The notes under the pieces were generated by a model. It had not been told where the DNA came from and ran no database searches. It saw only the letters and a list, made by a program, of their open reading frames with translations. The position numbers were made by a program, and so were the translations under genes. Shown here one piece after another: positions 6,472-12,899 of a DNA stretch of 19,412 bases. This DNA comes from an uncultured Treponema sp. GTDB lineage: Bacteria > Spirochaetota > Spirochaetia > Treponematales > Treponemataceae. The DNA lies in contig CAKZZO010000019.1 of assembly GCA_937885175.1 (NCBI GenBank), forward strand, positions 1 to 19,412, written 5' to 3'. Position 1 is the first letter of the stretch. Every line of letters starts with the position of its first letter.

Positions 6472-7146
6472 TTACTGGCAGCTGTATTTCTCCAGCCCCT
6501 CACGATGCCCCACCAGCCTCTTTACTTCAATTTTCACCGCATCCATATCACCGCTGGTCAAAAGGGGAATGAGGACATTGATTTCTTCTATTGATTTGTC
6601 CCACCAGGAAAGTTTCTCCAGCAAATCAATCATCTCATCATCAAAACGCTTGCGAATCATACGGGCGGGATTTCCCACAGCCACCGAATAGGACGGAATG
6701 TCGCTTCCCACAACCGCATTCGCCCCGATAATCGCACCGTCACCGATATGCACGCCCGGAAGAATCACCGAGTTCTGTCCCAGCCACACATCGTTTCCGA
6801 TAACCGTGTCGCCTTTTAGCGGCAGGTCGCTTTTTGAGGGCGGACTTGCCTTCCATCCTTCAAGCGTGTAAAAGGGAAATGTGGTGACAGCGTTCATCTG
6901 GTGGTTCGCGCCGTTCATCACGAACTCAACGCCTGAGGCTATCTGACAGAACTTTCCGATGATGAGCCTGTCGCCGTTCCAGTCGTAGAGGTGGGTAACA
7001 TGGCTTTCAAAGTCGCTGTCGGCAATGTAGGTAAAATCCCCCACGATGATGCTGGGATTTTTCAGCGTGGGCTTTATGTAGATTTCCTTTTCGTAGCCCG
7101 CAATCGGGTGGACTGTCATAGGGTCGGGAAGAAGATTTTCTTTCAT
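6472..7146 (-). CDS. CatB/Vat-like O-acetyltransferase (xenobiotic acyltransferase family)
   Basis: 224 aa, close to the ~210 aa of VatD/CatB enzymes. Left-handed beta-helix hexapeptide repeats are visible (LIIGKFCQIASGV; TVIGNDVWLGQNSVILPG; VHIGDGAIIGANAVVGSDI) along with the catalytic His82 in NGANHQMN. Relatives acetylate streptogramin A or chloramphenicol, but many chromosomal members have unknown substrates, so resistance should not be assumed. It ends with the typical GNPARMIRKRF and a C-terminal helix. Start: ATG at 7146 lies only 6 nt after a TATAAT box and has no Shine-Dalgarno; a second ATG at 7119 is possible. Convergent with the hsdR remnant. Confidence 0.88.
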   Translation of the reverse strand: MKENLLPDPMTVHPIAGYEKEIYIKPTLKNPSIIVGDFTYIADSDFESHVTHLYDWNGDRLIIGKFCQIASGVEFVMNGANHQMNAVTTFPFYTLEGWKASPPSKSDLPLKGDTVIGNDVWLGQNSVILPGVHIGDGAIIGANAVVGSDIPSYSVAVGNPARMIRKRFDDEMIDLLEKLSWWDKSIEEINVLIPLLTSGDMDAVKIEVKRLVGHREGLEKYSCQ

Positions 7147-7152
7147 GTATTT

Positions 7153-7158
7153 ATTATA
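7153..7158 (-). promoter_or_regulatory. -10 box of the acetyltransferase gene
   Basis: TATAAT on the minus strand ends 6 nt before the ATG at 7146. Transcription would begin at or next to the start codon, implying a leaderless mRNA. No convincing -35 is seen 16-18 bp upstream. Confidence 0.45.
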
Positions 7159-7204
7159 TCTCAGAATCTAATTTTTTTCATACTATTTTGGGCGCAACCT
7201 TCCG

Positions 7205-7333
7205 TTCTGTCATTCCCGCGCCAGACCGCGGGAATCCCATCACTACAGGTCGGGCGTTACGCAGTTCCCTAACGGTCAGCCGCTTCACTCGCTCCCGAAG
7301 GTCGCTCGCTCCAGTGGCTCGCAACAAGTTGCG
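7205..7333 (+). repeat. Structured intergenic repeat between acetyltransferase and methyltransferase genes
   Basis: It contains a perfect 9-bp stem ATTCCCGCG-CCAGAC-CGCGGGAAT (7212-7235) and a CGCAAC-AA-GTTGCG palindrome (7320-7333), separated by GC-rich low-complexity CGCTCGCTCC-like sequence. The GTCATTCCCGC/GCGGGAATCC palindrome type occurs in many bacterial genomes. No gene is seen in 7147-7393. Confidence 0.5.
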
Positions 7334-7393
7334 CCTGCTCCATGCCCTTGCGCATTTTCCACTTTGGAAAAATTTCCCAGACATTCCAATTGC

Positions 7394-7969
7394 TTAAACC
7401 GCAACGCAACTTGACCGGTTTGTCGGCTTTGAAAACTGTGTTATGTGATTTTCTTCTATTTGAGTTATATCATTCAACAATTGAATCAAACTATGTCCCA
7501 TGGCTTTGGCAAGATTTACTGGAACTGCGTTTCCAATCTGCTTGTACTGGCTAGATTCACTGCCAAAAAACTCCCATGAATCTGGAAATGTCTGGATACG
7601 GGCATATTCTCTGACTGTAAGAGGGCGAGTTTCAAGCGGATGGCAACGCTCTGTTTGTTTTTGAGCGGGAGCACAAGTTAATGTCAATGACGGTTCATCT
7701 AAAGAAAGGCGACGAGCCATGCCTGTTTTTCCACCGCCAAGGTAAAAACTTCCTTTCATATATTCTTTCTGCAAATCTTCTGGTAAATCACGCCAATCTC
7801 CGCCTTGCGGAACTAAAGAGAGAATTTCAGCCTTTCGTTTCGGATATTTCTGACCAATGCTTTTTGGAACATCGCAATCGTAAAGCTCGCCTTTATAAAA
7901 AGTGTCCTGCAATGTCATTACACGGTTATGAATTAACAGCTTTTCCAAAACCCTCTTCCCATAATTCAC
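7394..7969 (-). pseudogene. C-terminal half of a second C5-cytosine DNA methyltransferase
   Basis: The frame encodes a target-recognition end (SLVPQGGDWRDLPEDLQKEY; GSFYLGGGKTGMARRLSLDE; LTCAPAQKQTERCHP) followed by motif IX (LTVREYARIQTFPDSWEF) and motif X (QYKQIGNAVPVNLAKAMG). Motifs I-VIII, including the catalytic Pro-Cys and SAM-binding DLFAG, are absent. In-frame ATGs exist at 7969 (inside the upstream methyltransferase) and 7918. It could in principle be a beta subunit as in split methyltransferases, but its upstream neighbour is already complete, so a 5'-deleted gene is more likely. It is very probably transcribed with the upstream genes. Confidence 0.8.
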
Positions 7970-9473
7970 CGAATAAGCCTTGCTGAAAAGAATTGTTTTT
8001 TACTGCAATATATTCACCGCCAAAAACACCTGTGTTTACGACTTGCTGTGCAAGCATTTGTATGACAGGAACGGAAACGCTGTTTCCAAGAAGTTTCATC
8101 CACCTTGGACGGCTTTCTGGCAATATGAAATCATCGGGAAATCCTTGAATCCGGCATGTTTCCTTTTTTGAAATTTTTCGGAAATTAAGCGGAAAATAGA
8201 TTTCTGTCATAAATTTACTTCTGAATTCTTCTACTGTTTCAGCCTTAATATTTATGCTTGTTACAAAATCATTTGTATCGCTTGCAACAAGAGTCGGATA
8301 TATTTTTGAAGAAGGAAGGAAAATTCGGTTTACTCCGTTAAGACCTGTACTGATTTTTGAGTTTTTGAAATCATATCGTACTTCGGTACAGCGGACAATC
8401 TGTTTTTTATCCATAGTTTTTAGTTCAGAAACAGCATCTATTTTAAGCTTTTTCAGATTCCTGTCATTTTTTACTTTATCAACATTTAAAATACTGTTTT
8501 CAGAAAGTGACAAAATCATCCTTTCAGATTCAGTTTCTGCCATTCGGGGATTTTTGATTTCATACAAATATGAAACTTTTTTCAAAATTTCAAGATTTAC
8601 AAGTTCGTCAAGTTCTTCCTGCTTAATAGTTTCATCGAGTTCCTTAAAATGTAAAATCGAAAGAGGATTTCCGTCCAAATGTCCGTAACAAGGTTTGCGG
8701 CGATTTCGGAGCAACAAATTACAAATCATTTTCTGCCGCTCGGTTGTAGACTTTATGTTCCAAGAATGAATTGTTGTTTCTCCACCACGCAAGTCATTGA
8801 AAAGAAAATAATCATTGAACCCCTGTTCGTTACAAGAAAGACTTTGCTGCTTTTTTACTCTGAGAATCTTTATATCGTTTTTTTTGAAATTTTCACATTT
8901 ATCAAGAACATCCGAAAGCTGAATTTTCCCGGGGCAAGGTTCTGACAGCGAAAACCGATTGAAATATTTTTCTTCTTTGAATCCAACAATGTAAATCCTT
9001 ATTCTTGTCTGTGGGACTCCATAATCATATGAATTGATAATATATTTTTTTGCAAAATATCCGGCTTCATTTATACGCCGCAAAATATAATCAAGGGCAT
9101 TTTTATTCCGAGGGTCTGCAAGACCTTTGACATTTTCAAAAATAAAAGCCTTTGGCTGGGCTTTGTTCAATAAAAATAGTGCGTCATTCCAAAGCTGACC
9201 TCTGTCATCATCAAAACCAAGATTTTTCCCTGCAATTGACCAGCTTTGGCACGGAACACCTGCCGTCATAAAATCATGGGGTGGAAGTGATTTTAGTTTT
9301 GTTATGTCGCCAAGGTTTGACTTTTCTGATTCGTGAAAATTTGCACAGTAGGTATGAATGGCATCAGGCGCAATCTCGCTAAATCCGATGCATTCTCCAC
9401 CGACATTTTGCAATGCAAGTCTGAATCCGCCAATGCCGGCGAACAAATCTACGAATGTGAAGTTTTTGCTCAC
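7926..9473 (-). CDS. DNA (cytosine-5-)-methyltransferase, type II
   Basis: 515 aa with all main C5 methyltransferase motifs in order: I, VDLFAGIGGFRLAL (residues 8-21); IV, GVPCQSWSIAG with catalytic Cys75; VI, FENVKG with Glu113; VIII, QTRIRIYIVGF (155-165); a long recognition region (~170-440); IX, KETCRIQGFPDDF; X, GNSVSVPVIQML. It would protect host DNA by methylating a cytosine in the target of the adjacent endonuclease. Start is GTG at 9473, overlapping the endonuclease stop by GTGA, with AGGAGG upstream. The recognition region is larger than in many such enzymes. If paired with the TdeIII-family gene, GGNCC would be the predicted target. Confidence 0.93.
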   Translation of the reverse strand: MSKNFTFVDLFAGIGGFRLALQNVGGECIGFSEIAPDAIHTYCANFHESEKSNLGDITKLKSLPPHDFMTAGVPCQSWSIAGKNLGFDDDRGQLWNDALFLLNKAQPKAFIFENVKGLADPRNKNALDYILRRINEAGYFAKKYIINSYDYGVPQTRIRIYIVGFKEEKYFNRFSLSEPCPGKIQLSDVLDKCENFKKNDIKILRVKKQQSLSCNEQGFNDYFLFNDLRGGETTIHSWNIKSTTERQKMICNLLLRNRRKPCYGHLDGNPLSILHFKELDETIKQEELDELVNLEILKKVSYLYEIKNPRMAETESERMILSLSENSILNVDKVKNDRNLKKLKIDAVSELKTMDKKQIVRCTEVRYDFKNSKISTGLNGVNRIFLPSSKIYPTLVASDTNDFVTSINIKAETVEEFRSKFMTEIYFPLNFRKISKKETCRIQGFPDDFILPESRPRWMKLLGNSVSVPVIQMLAQQVVNTGVFGGEYIAVKNNSFQQGLFGELWEEGFGKAVNS

Positions 9474-10300
9474 CGCAATCCTCCTTTGTCAAATCCTTCT
9501 GGCGGTTCGATTCCTAAAAAGTCACGGTAGATTTTTTCCTTATAGGAAATGCCAAGTTTATTCAGTTCTGAAATAAAGAGTTTGTAAGTTCCGTCTCCGC
9601 CAATCAAATCCCAAAGTTCCTCTCCGATAAGAACGCATGAATCATTTTTCATGTCAAACCATCTGGCTGGAAATGACCAGTTATAATTTTCGCGTTTTCC
9701 GTAAGGATTGTACGGAAGAGCATAATACGAAAAATCTACTGGTCTATTCTCCATTGCAAAAAGCTTGAACATTTTTTCTTTGCTCACCTTTGTTTGGTCG
9801 CTGTTTGGCAATGGTCCTTTCAACTCAAAAGCGTAGTTCTTCCCTGTTTTTTCACTCTTTATCAGAATATCACAAGTTACGGATACTGGAATCGAATTTC
9901 CTCCACCTGCTTTTATATAGTCAAGTTCTGTTTTCCAGTTAGGCTTCTGTTTTTTATTTCCGTTTGTTCCGTGTTCAAGATGATTCAATACTTCTTGTAT
10001 TCTCCGCAGACTTTCCTCGCCAACAGTTCCTTCTACAGTCGCACCTTGTTCACAATGTCCATGGTATGCCCTTGCAACAGCAACCGCAAGTTTTTCCCAA
10101 GCATTTCCGAAAGGCGTTGTGAATCGGCGTTCAAAGTGAGAACCTTTGAAAATCTCATCGGGAACAAGGGCTGCATACAAAGGTTTTTCTGCATGGAATT
10201 TTTCAGGAATAAAAGGGTCTTTGACAAGAACTTTTTCCATCACTTTATCCATCATTTCCGTAATAACAGAATTTATTGAGTGAATTACTTTTTTATCCAT
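9470..10300 (-). CDS. TdeIII-family type II restriction endonuclease
   Basis: 276 aa from the ATG at 10300, which follows GGAG at 5-nt spacing (a start at 10318 lacks such a site). Recognised as TdeIII family by FGNAWEKLAVAVARA, and by VTCDILIK followed 15 residues later by FELKGPLPNSDQTKVSKEK. The pattern Asp144 ... Glu159-Leu-Lys161 fits a PD-(D/E)xK nuclease core. Family members are associated with GGNCC cleavage (Treponema denticola TdeIII). Its stop overlaps the GTG start of the methyltransferase, so the two are co-translated. It appears full length, and the active-site residues are present. Confidence 0.88.
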   Translation of the reverse strand: MDKKVIHSINSVITEMMDKVMEKVLVKDPFIPEKFHAEKPLYAALVPDEIFKGSHFERRFTTPFGNAWEKLAVAVARAYHGHCEQGATVEGTVGEESLRRIQEVLNHLEHGTNGNKKQKPNWKTELDYIKAGGGNSIPVSVTCDILIKSEKTGKNYAFELKGPLPNSDQTKVSKEKMFKLFAMENRPVDFSYYALPYNPYGKRENYNWSFPARWFDMKNDSCVLIGEELWDLIGGDGTYKLFISELNKLGISYKEKIYRDFLGIEPPEGFDKGGLR

Positions 10301-10314
10301 AAAAACTCCATCTC

Positions 10315-10518
10315 TCAACTTATGATTGCAGTTTTAGCAACAGCATTATGTATAAAGTCCCAGCCAAATTCTATGCTTCTATCCTGGAGATTTGAACAAT
10401 TTAAATTATGTATGCAAGCATATAATTCTTCCTGTGTAGGAAATCTATTATATTTTTCAAAGAAAGCGTTTCTCAAATCCTCTTCAGTCCATGTAATCTG
10501 ACAGATTATATTACTCAT
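10315..10518 (-). CDS. Small conserved hypothetical protein in the restriction operon
   Basis: 67 aa (MSNIICQITWTEEDLRNAFF; NRFPTQEELYACIHNLNCSN; LQDRSIEFGWDFIHNAV). The W-T-E-E-D-[IL]-R-x-A-[FL] start and D-R-x-I-E-x-G-W-[DE]-F-I end recur in small phage and plasmid proteins of unknown function that I cannot name. Its ATG overlaps the upstream TGA (ATGA, 10515-10518) and it ends 14 bp before the endonuclease start, so it is part of the operon. A controller role is possible, but no helix-turn-helix is obvious. Confidence 0.7.
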   Translation of the reverse strand: MSNIICQITWTEEDLRNAFFEKYNRFPTQEELYACIHNLNCSNLQDRSIEFGWDFIHNAVAKTAIIS

Positions 10519-10853
10519 ACTTTTTTCCATGCTTGAAATTTTTTCCCGTCAAAATCGCCGTCAGCTCCATTTTTGGGAACTTCCCAACCATTTCCTGCAA
10601 GTTTAAATATATTCTGATGGAAATAGCCGATATGATTTGTGTTTGTTTTGTCGATTTGCCGAATACATTCCGCTTCTATGGTCTGCTGGATTGTCTGTTT
10701 ATAAACTTTAGCGTCAAAAGTAAGTTTTATCGGGTCTATAAGATTTTTATTGAATTCTGCAAGATTTATATGATATCGGTATTTTTCTACCGTTTCCTTT
10801 ACATGAGAAAAAATCTGCTCGTCTGTTACAAAACCTAAGTTATAGTTTTTCAT
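10515..10853 (-). pseudogene. N-terminal part of an Eco47II-family restriction endonuclease
   Basis: The frame encodes LGFVTDEQIFSHVKETVEKY, NLAEFNKNLIDPIKLTFDAK and RQIDKTNTNHIGYFHQNIFK then LAGNGWEVPKNG, a pattern I recognise from Eco47II-type enzymes (Sau96I-like, GGNCC). Relatives are about 230 aa; this frame has 113 and changes after GNGWEVPKNG into GDFDGKKFQAWKKV. The VEMKNKHNTMN-like catalytic region expected next is missing, so no nuclease activity is expected. ATG at 10853 is used; a TTG at 10895 lies inside the putative -35. The stop overlaps the next start, so the truncated frame could still couple translation of the operon. Confidence 0.7.
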
Positions 10854-10865
10854 AACTTCAAATAT

Positions 10866-10895
10866 ACCATAAATTTCTATTTTTTGTAAGGTCAA
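10866..10895 (-). promoter_or_regulatory. Candidate promoter of the type II restriction operon
   Basis: On the minus strand, TTGACC (10895-10890) and TATGGT (10871-10866) are separated by 18 bp. The -10 ends 13 nt before the ATG at 10853, leaving a very short leader. The -35 is one base from consensus, the -10 is weaker. Confidence 0.4.
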
Positions 10896-10948
10896 GTCCT
10901 AAAAAGTAAAAAGCACCCCAGTGCGGGCGTCCACATAACTTGCATTTT

Positions 10949-11029
10949 AAACCGTAAAAACGGTTTTGCCCGATGGGCAAAATTGGCGCAAAAGTTGCGA
11001 TGACGTAAAGCCACGAAGAGCAACTTTTG
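10949..11029 (+). repeat. Cluster of three inverted repeats in the 10854-11298 gene-free stretch
   Basis: Three consecutive perfect palindromes: AAACCG-TAAAAA-CGGTTT (10949-10966), TTTTGCCC-GAT-GGGCAAAA (10964-10982) and CAAAAGTTGC ... GCAACTTTTG with a 21-nt loop (10989-10998 with 11020-11029). The first two share bases, so they cannot form together. They may act as a terminator between the divergent operons or be a copy of a repeat family. No gene was found from 10854 to 11298. Confidence 0.55.
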
Positions 11030-11076
11030 TGACGGAGAAACAAAATCCAATACTGCCTGATGTTCTTTTACAGGGT

Positions 11077-11118
11077 TTCAGAATGACCTTGATGCTTTCA
11101 GCGTTCAGAATGACCTTG
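11077..11118 (+). repeat. 15-bp direct repeat pair
   Basis: TTCAGAATGACCTTG occurs at 11077-11091 and again at 11104-11118, a 27-bp period. It lies about 100 bp upstream of the shared promoter block of the SUMF1-flavodoxin gene and could be a regulator site or a local duplication. Confidence 0.5.
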
Positions 11119-11213
11119 TTTACGCTAAAAACATGAAACTCGACATTTGGCCTGAGACTCAAAGTACATGCTGTTCTGTCTGATTCCGCAATTCTTTCAG
11201 GCTCTTATACTTT

Positions 11214-11280
11214 CTATGCCCACCGGGCATGGTCACATTCAAAACTAGCATTGTACTTTTTCGCCCGCTGCCGTTACAGT
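11214..11280 (+). promoter_or_regulatory. Promoter/operator of the SUMF1-flavodoxin gene (shared with the DUF362 operon)
   Basis: -35 TTGTAC (11251-11256), 18 bp, -10 TACAGT (11275-11280), 18 bp before the ATG. Upstream are a conserved GTCACATTCAAAACTAGCA block (11232-11250) and a palindrome CTATGCCC-ACC-GGGCATGG (11214-11232). The 37 bp at 11232-11268 match the minus-strand sequence 18998-18962 at 36 of 37 positions, and the -35/-10 spacing is identical there. The palindrome probably marks a regulator site. Exact boxes are inferred. Confidence 0.65.
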
Positions 11281-11298
11281 TGAATACGGAGGAGAAAA

Positions 11299-12720
11299 AT
11301 GAAAAAACTACTTTCTTCTATATTTTTGGCACTAGGACTGATTACGATGACACATGCAGCAAGTTTTAACGCACCGGGAAAAGACTTTCTTCTGATTAAG
11401 GGAGGCACTTTTACCATGGGAAGCCCAGAAAGCGAGGACTGGCGGAGCAATGACGAAACTCAGCACAACGTTACTCTCGCTTCTTTTTACATGGCAAAAT
11501 TTGAGGTGACGCAAAAAGAATGGCAAAAAATCACTGGCAAAAATCCCAGCAATTTTTCTGGCGACAATCTTCCTGTTGAAAGCGTGACCTGGCTTGAGGC
11601 GATTGAATTCTGCAACGCCTTGAGCAAGAAAGAGGGGCGCACTCCTGTCTACACGATTTCTGACCTGTCTGACGGAAAGGCAGGCGGCGGAAAAAGCGTG
11701 ACTTGGAATCGCACTGCAAATGGCTACCGCCTTCCCACCGAGGCGGAATGGGAATATGCGGCCAGAGCGGGAAGTTCCACCCCTTTTTACTCAAAGAAAG
11801 TTCCGGGGGCGGAGGATGTGAACTTTTACGGTCACTATCCCTATCAGATTGAGCAGAATTATTTTAATGACGAGGTTTTGGAAACCCGGCCGGGAGTCTA
11901 CAGGGGAAAGACGGTCGCCGTGGGCTCTTTTGCGGCAAATCCCAACGGACTGCATGACATCTACGGCAATGTGGGTGAATGGTGCTTTGACTACTACGGA
12001 GACTACGGAAAAGCGGCACAGACAAATCCATATGGAGCGGTTGAGGGAACCCGACGGGTCTATCGTGGCGGCGGCTGGAACGATTTTGGCAAAAACCTGC
12101 GCTCTGCCTACCGGGCTGCCATGAGTCAGGAAAGCCGAGCCTACAATGTGGGCTTGCGCCTTGTCTGCAATGCTGATGACAGCGTAAAGGAAACTGTCAC
12201 CACAAAAGAAGAGGCGACGGGAGCAAAATCTTCCAAAAATGCCGGCAGGGGAAAAGCCCTCATCATCTTTTATTCCTGGAGCGGAAACACCCGGGGCGTT
12301 GCCCGTGAAATTGCCCGTCAGACTGGCTATGACTCCATCGAGCTGGAGCTGGTTACGCCTTATTCCTCAAACTACAACACGGTCTTGAACGAAGCCCAGC
12401 GCGACCAGCACAAGCAGGCTCGTCCCGCCCTCAAAACAAAAATCGCCCCTGAAAAATGGGCGGAATACGACACGATTATCCTGGGCTATCCCAACTGGTG
12501 GGCAAGCATTCCCATGCCTATTGCCACGCTCCTTGAAAGCTACGATTTTTCCGAAAAGACCATAATGCCCTTCTGTTCCCATGGCGGCGGAAGATTCGGT
12601 CAGAGCCTTACGGCAATTGCAAAACTCTCCCCCAAAGCCCGTATCACCCAAGGACTTTCCGTGCATTATTCAGGGGGCAGTTCGCTTTCAAAAGATGTGG
12701 AAAGGTGGCTGAAAAAATAA
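11299..12720 (+). CDS. Exported SUMF1/FGE-like domain fused to a flavodoxin
   Basis: 473 aa. Residues 1-~21 form a signal peptide (KKLLSSIFLALGLITMTHA). Residues ~28-291 are a formylglycine-generating-enzyme/SUMF1 fold: GGTFTMGSPE, FEVTQKEWQ, YRLPTEAEWEYAARAG, GLHDIYGNVGEWCFD, RVYRGGGWND, GLRLVC. A polar linker (~292-316) follows. Residues ~317-473 are a flavodoxin: FMN-phosphate loop FYSWSGNTRG (324-333), GYPNWWASIPMP (397-408) and SHGGGRFG. Flavodoxins are usually cytoplasmic, so an exported one would need FMN outside or delivered there. The SUMF1 part may bind a ligand or metal rather than modify sulfatases; no sulfatase is nearby. GGAGG precedes the ATG. It shares its promoter block with the DUF362 operon. 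Confidence 0.88.
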   Translation: MKKLLSSIFLALGLITMTHAASFNAPGKDFLLIKGGTFTMGSPESEDWRSNDETQHNVTLASFYMAKFEVTQKEWQKITGKNPSNFSGDNLPVESVTWLEAIEFCNALSKKEGRTPVYTISDLSDGKAGGGKSVTWNRTANGYRLPTEAEWEYAARAGSSTPFYSKKVPGAEDVNFYGHYPYQIEQNYFNDEVLETRPGVYRGKTVAVGSFAANPNGLHDIYGNVGEWCFDYYGDYGKAAQTNPYGAVEGTRRVYRGGGWNDFGKNLRSAYRAAMSQESRAYNVGLRLVCNADDSVKETVTTKEEATGAKSSKNAGRGKALIIFYSWSGNTRGVAREIARQTGYDSIELELVTPYSSNYNTVLNEAQRDQHKQARPALKTKIAPEKWAEYDTIILGYPNWWASIPMPIATLLESYDFSEKTIMPFCSHGGGRFGQSLTAIAKLSPKARITQGLSVHYSGGSSLSKDVERWLKK

Positions 12721-12789
12721 GACTGCTTGCTTTCTTTTTGAAGAGAAGGAGGATTCACAGTTCCTTTTAAATGCATGACTGGGGGCTTT

Positions 12790-12826
12790 CCGCAAGGGCT
12801 GGGATTTCCGCTCCCAGCCCCTGCGG
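12790..12826 (-). repeat. Long hairpin downstream of amt
   Basis: 15-bp stem with a 7-nt loop: arms 12790-12804 (CCGCAAGGGCTGGGA on plus) and 12812-12826. On the minus-strand transcript the single imperfect pair becomes G-U, so the stem is best formed in the amt read-out. No T-run follows, so it is a weak terminator candidate or an mRNA-stabilising 3' structure between the convergent genes. Confidence 0.5.
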
Positions 12827-12891
12827 TCGCTACGTCCGCACTTCGCTCACGCTCATCCCTTCGGGACGCTTCGCGGTGCTTCCATCGCTAA
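12824..12891 (+). repeat. 68-bp intergenic repeat, copy 1 (3' of amt)
   Basis: From CGGTCGCTACGTCCGCACTT to TTCCATCGCTAA, identical to 16823-16890 except one C/T (12848 versus 16847), same orientation, exactly 3,999 bp apart. It contains a TCCC-TTC-GGGA hairpin. It lies just beyond the amt stop codon, so the glnN-amt operon is enclosed by the two copies. Confidence 0.85.
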
Positions 12892-12899
12892 GCCAGTCT

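Noticed and set aside
7394..7969. Beta subunit of a split cytosine methyltransferase (as in M.AquI)
   Set aside because: The adjacent methyltransferase already contains motifs I-X, so there is no alpha subunit needing motifs IX and X; a 5'-truncated second gene is simpler.
12721..12789. Terminator for the SUMF1-flavodoxin gene just after its stop
   Set aside because: There is a T-rich stretch but no stem before it; the nearest strong hairpin (12790-12826) lacks a T-run on this strand.
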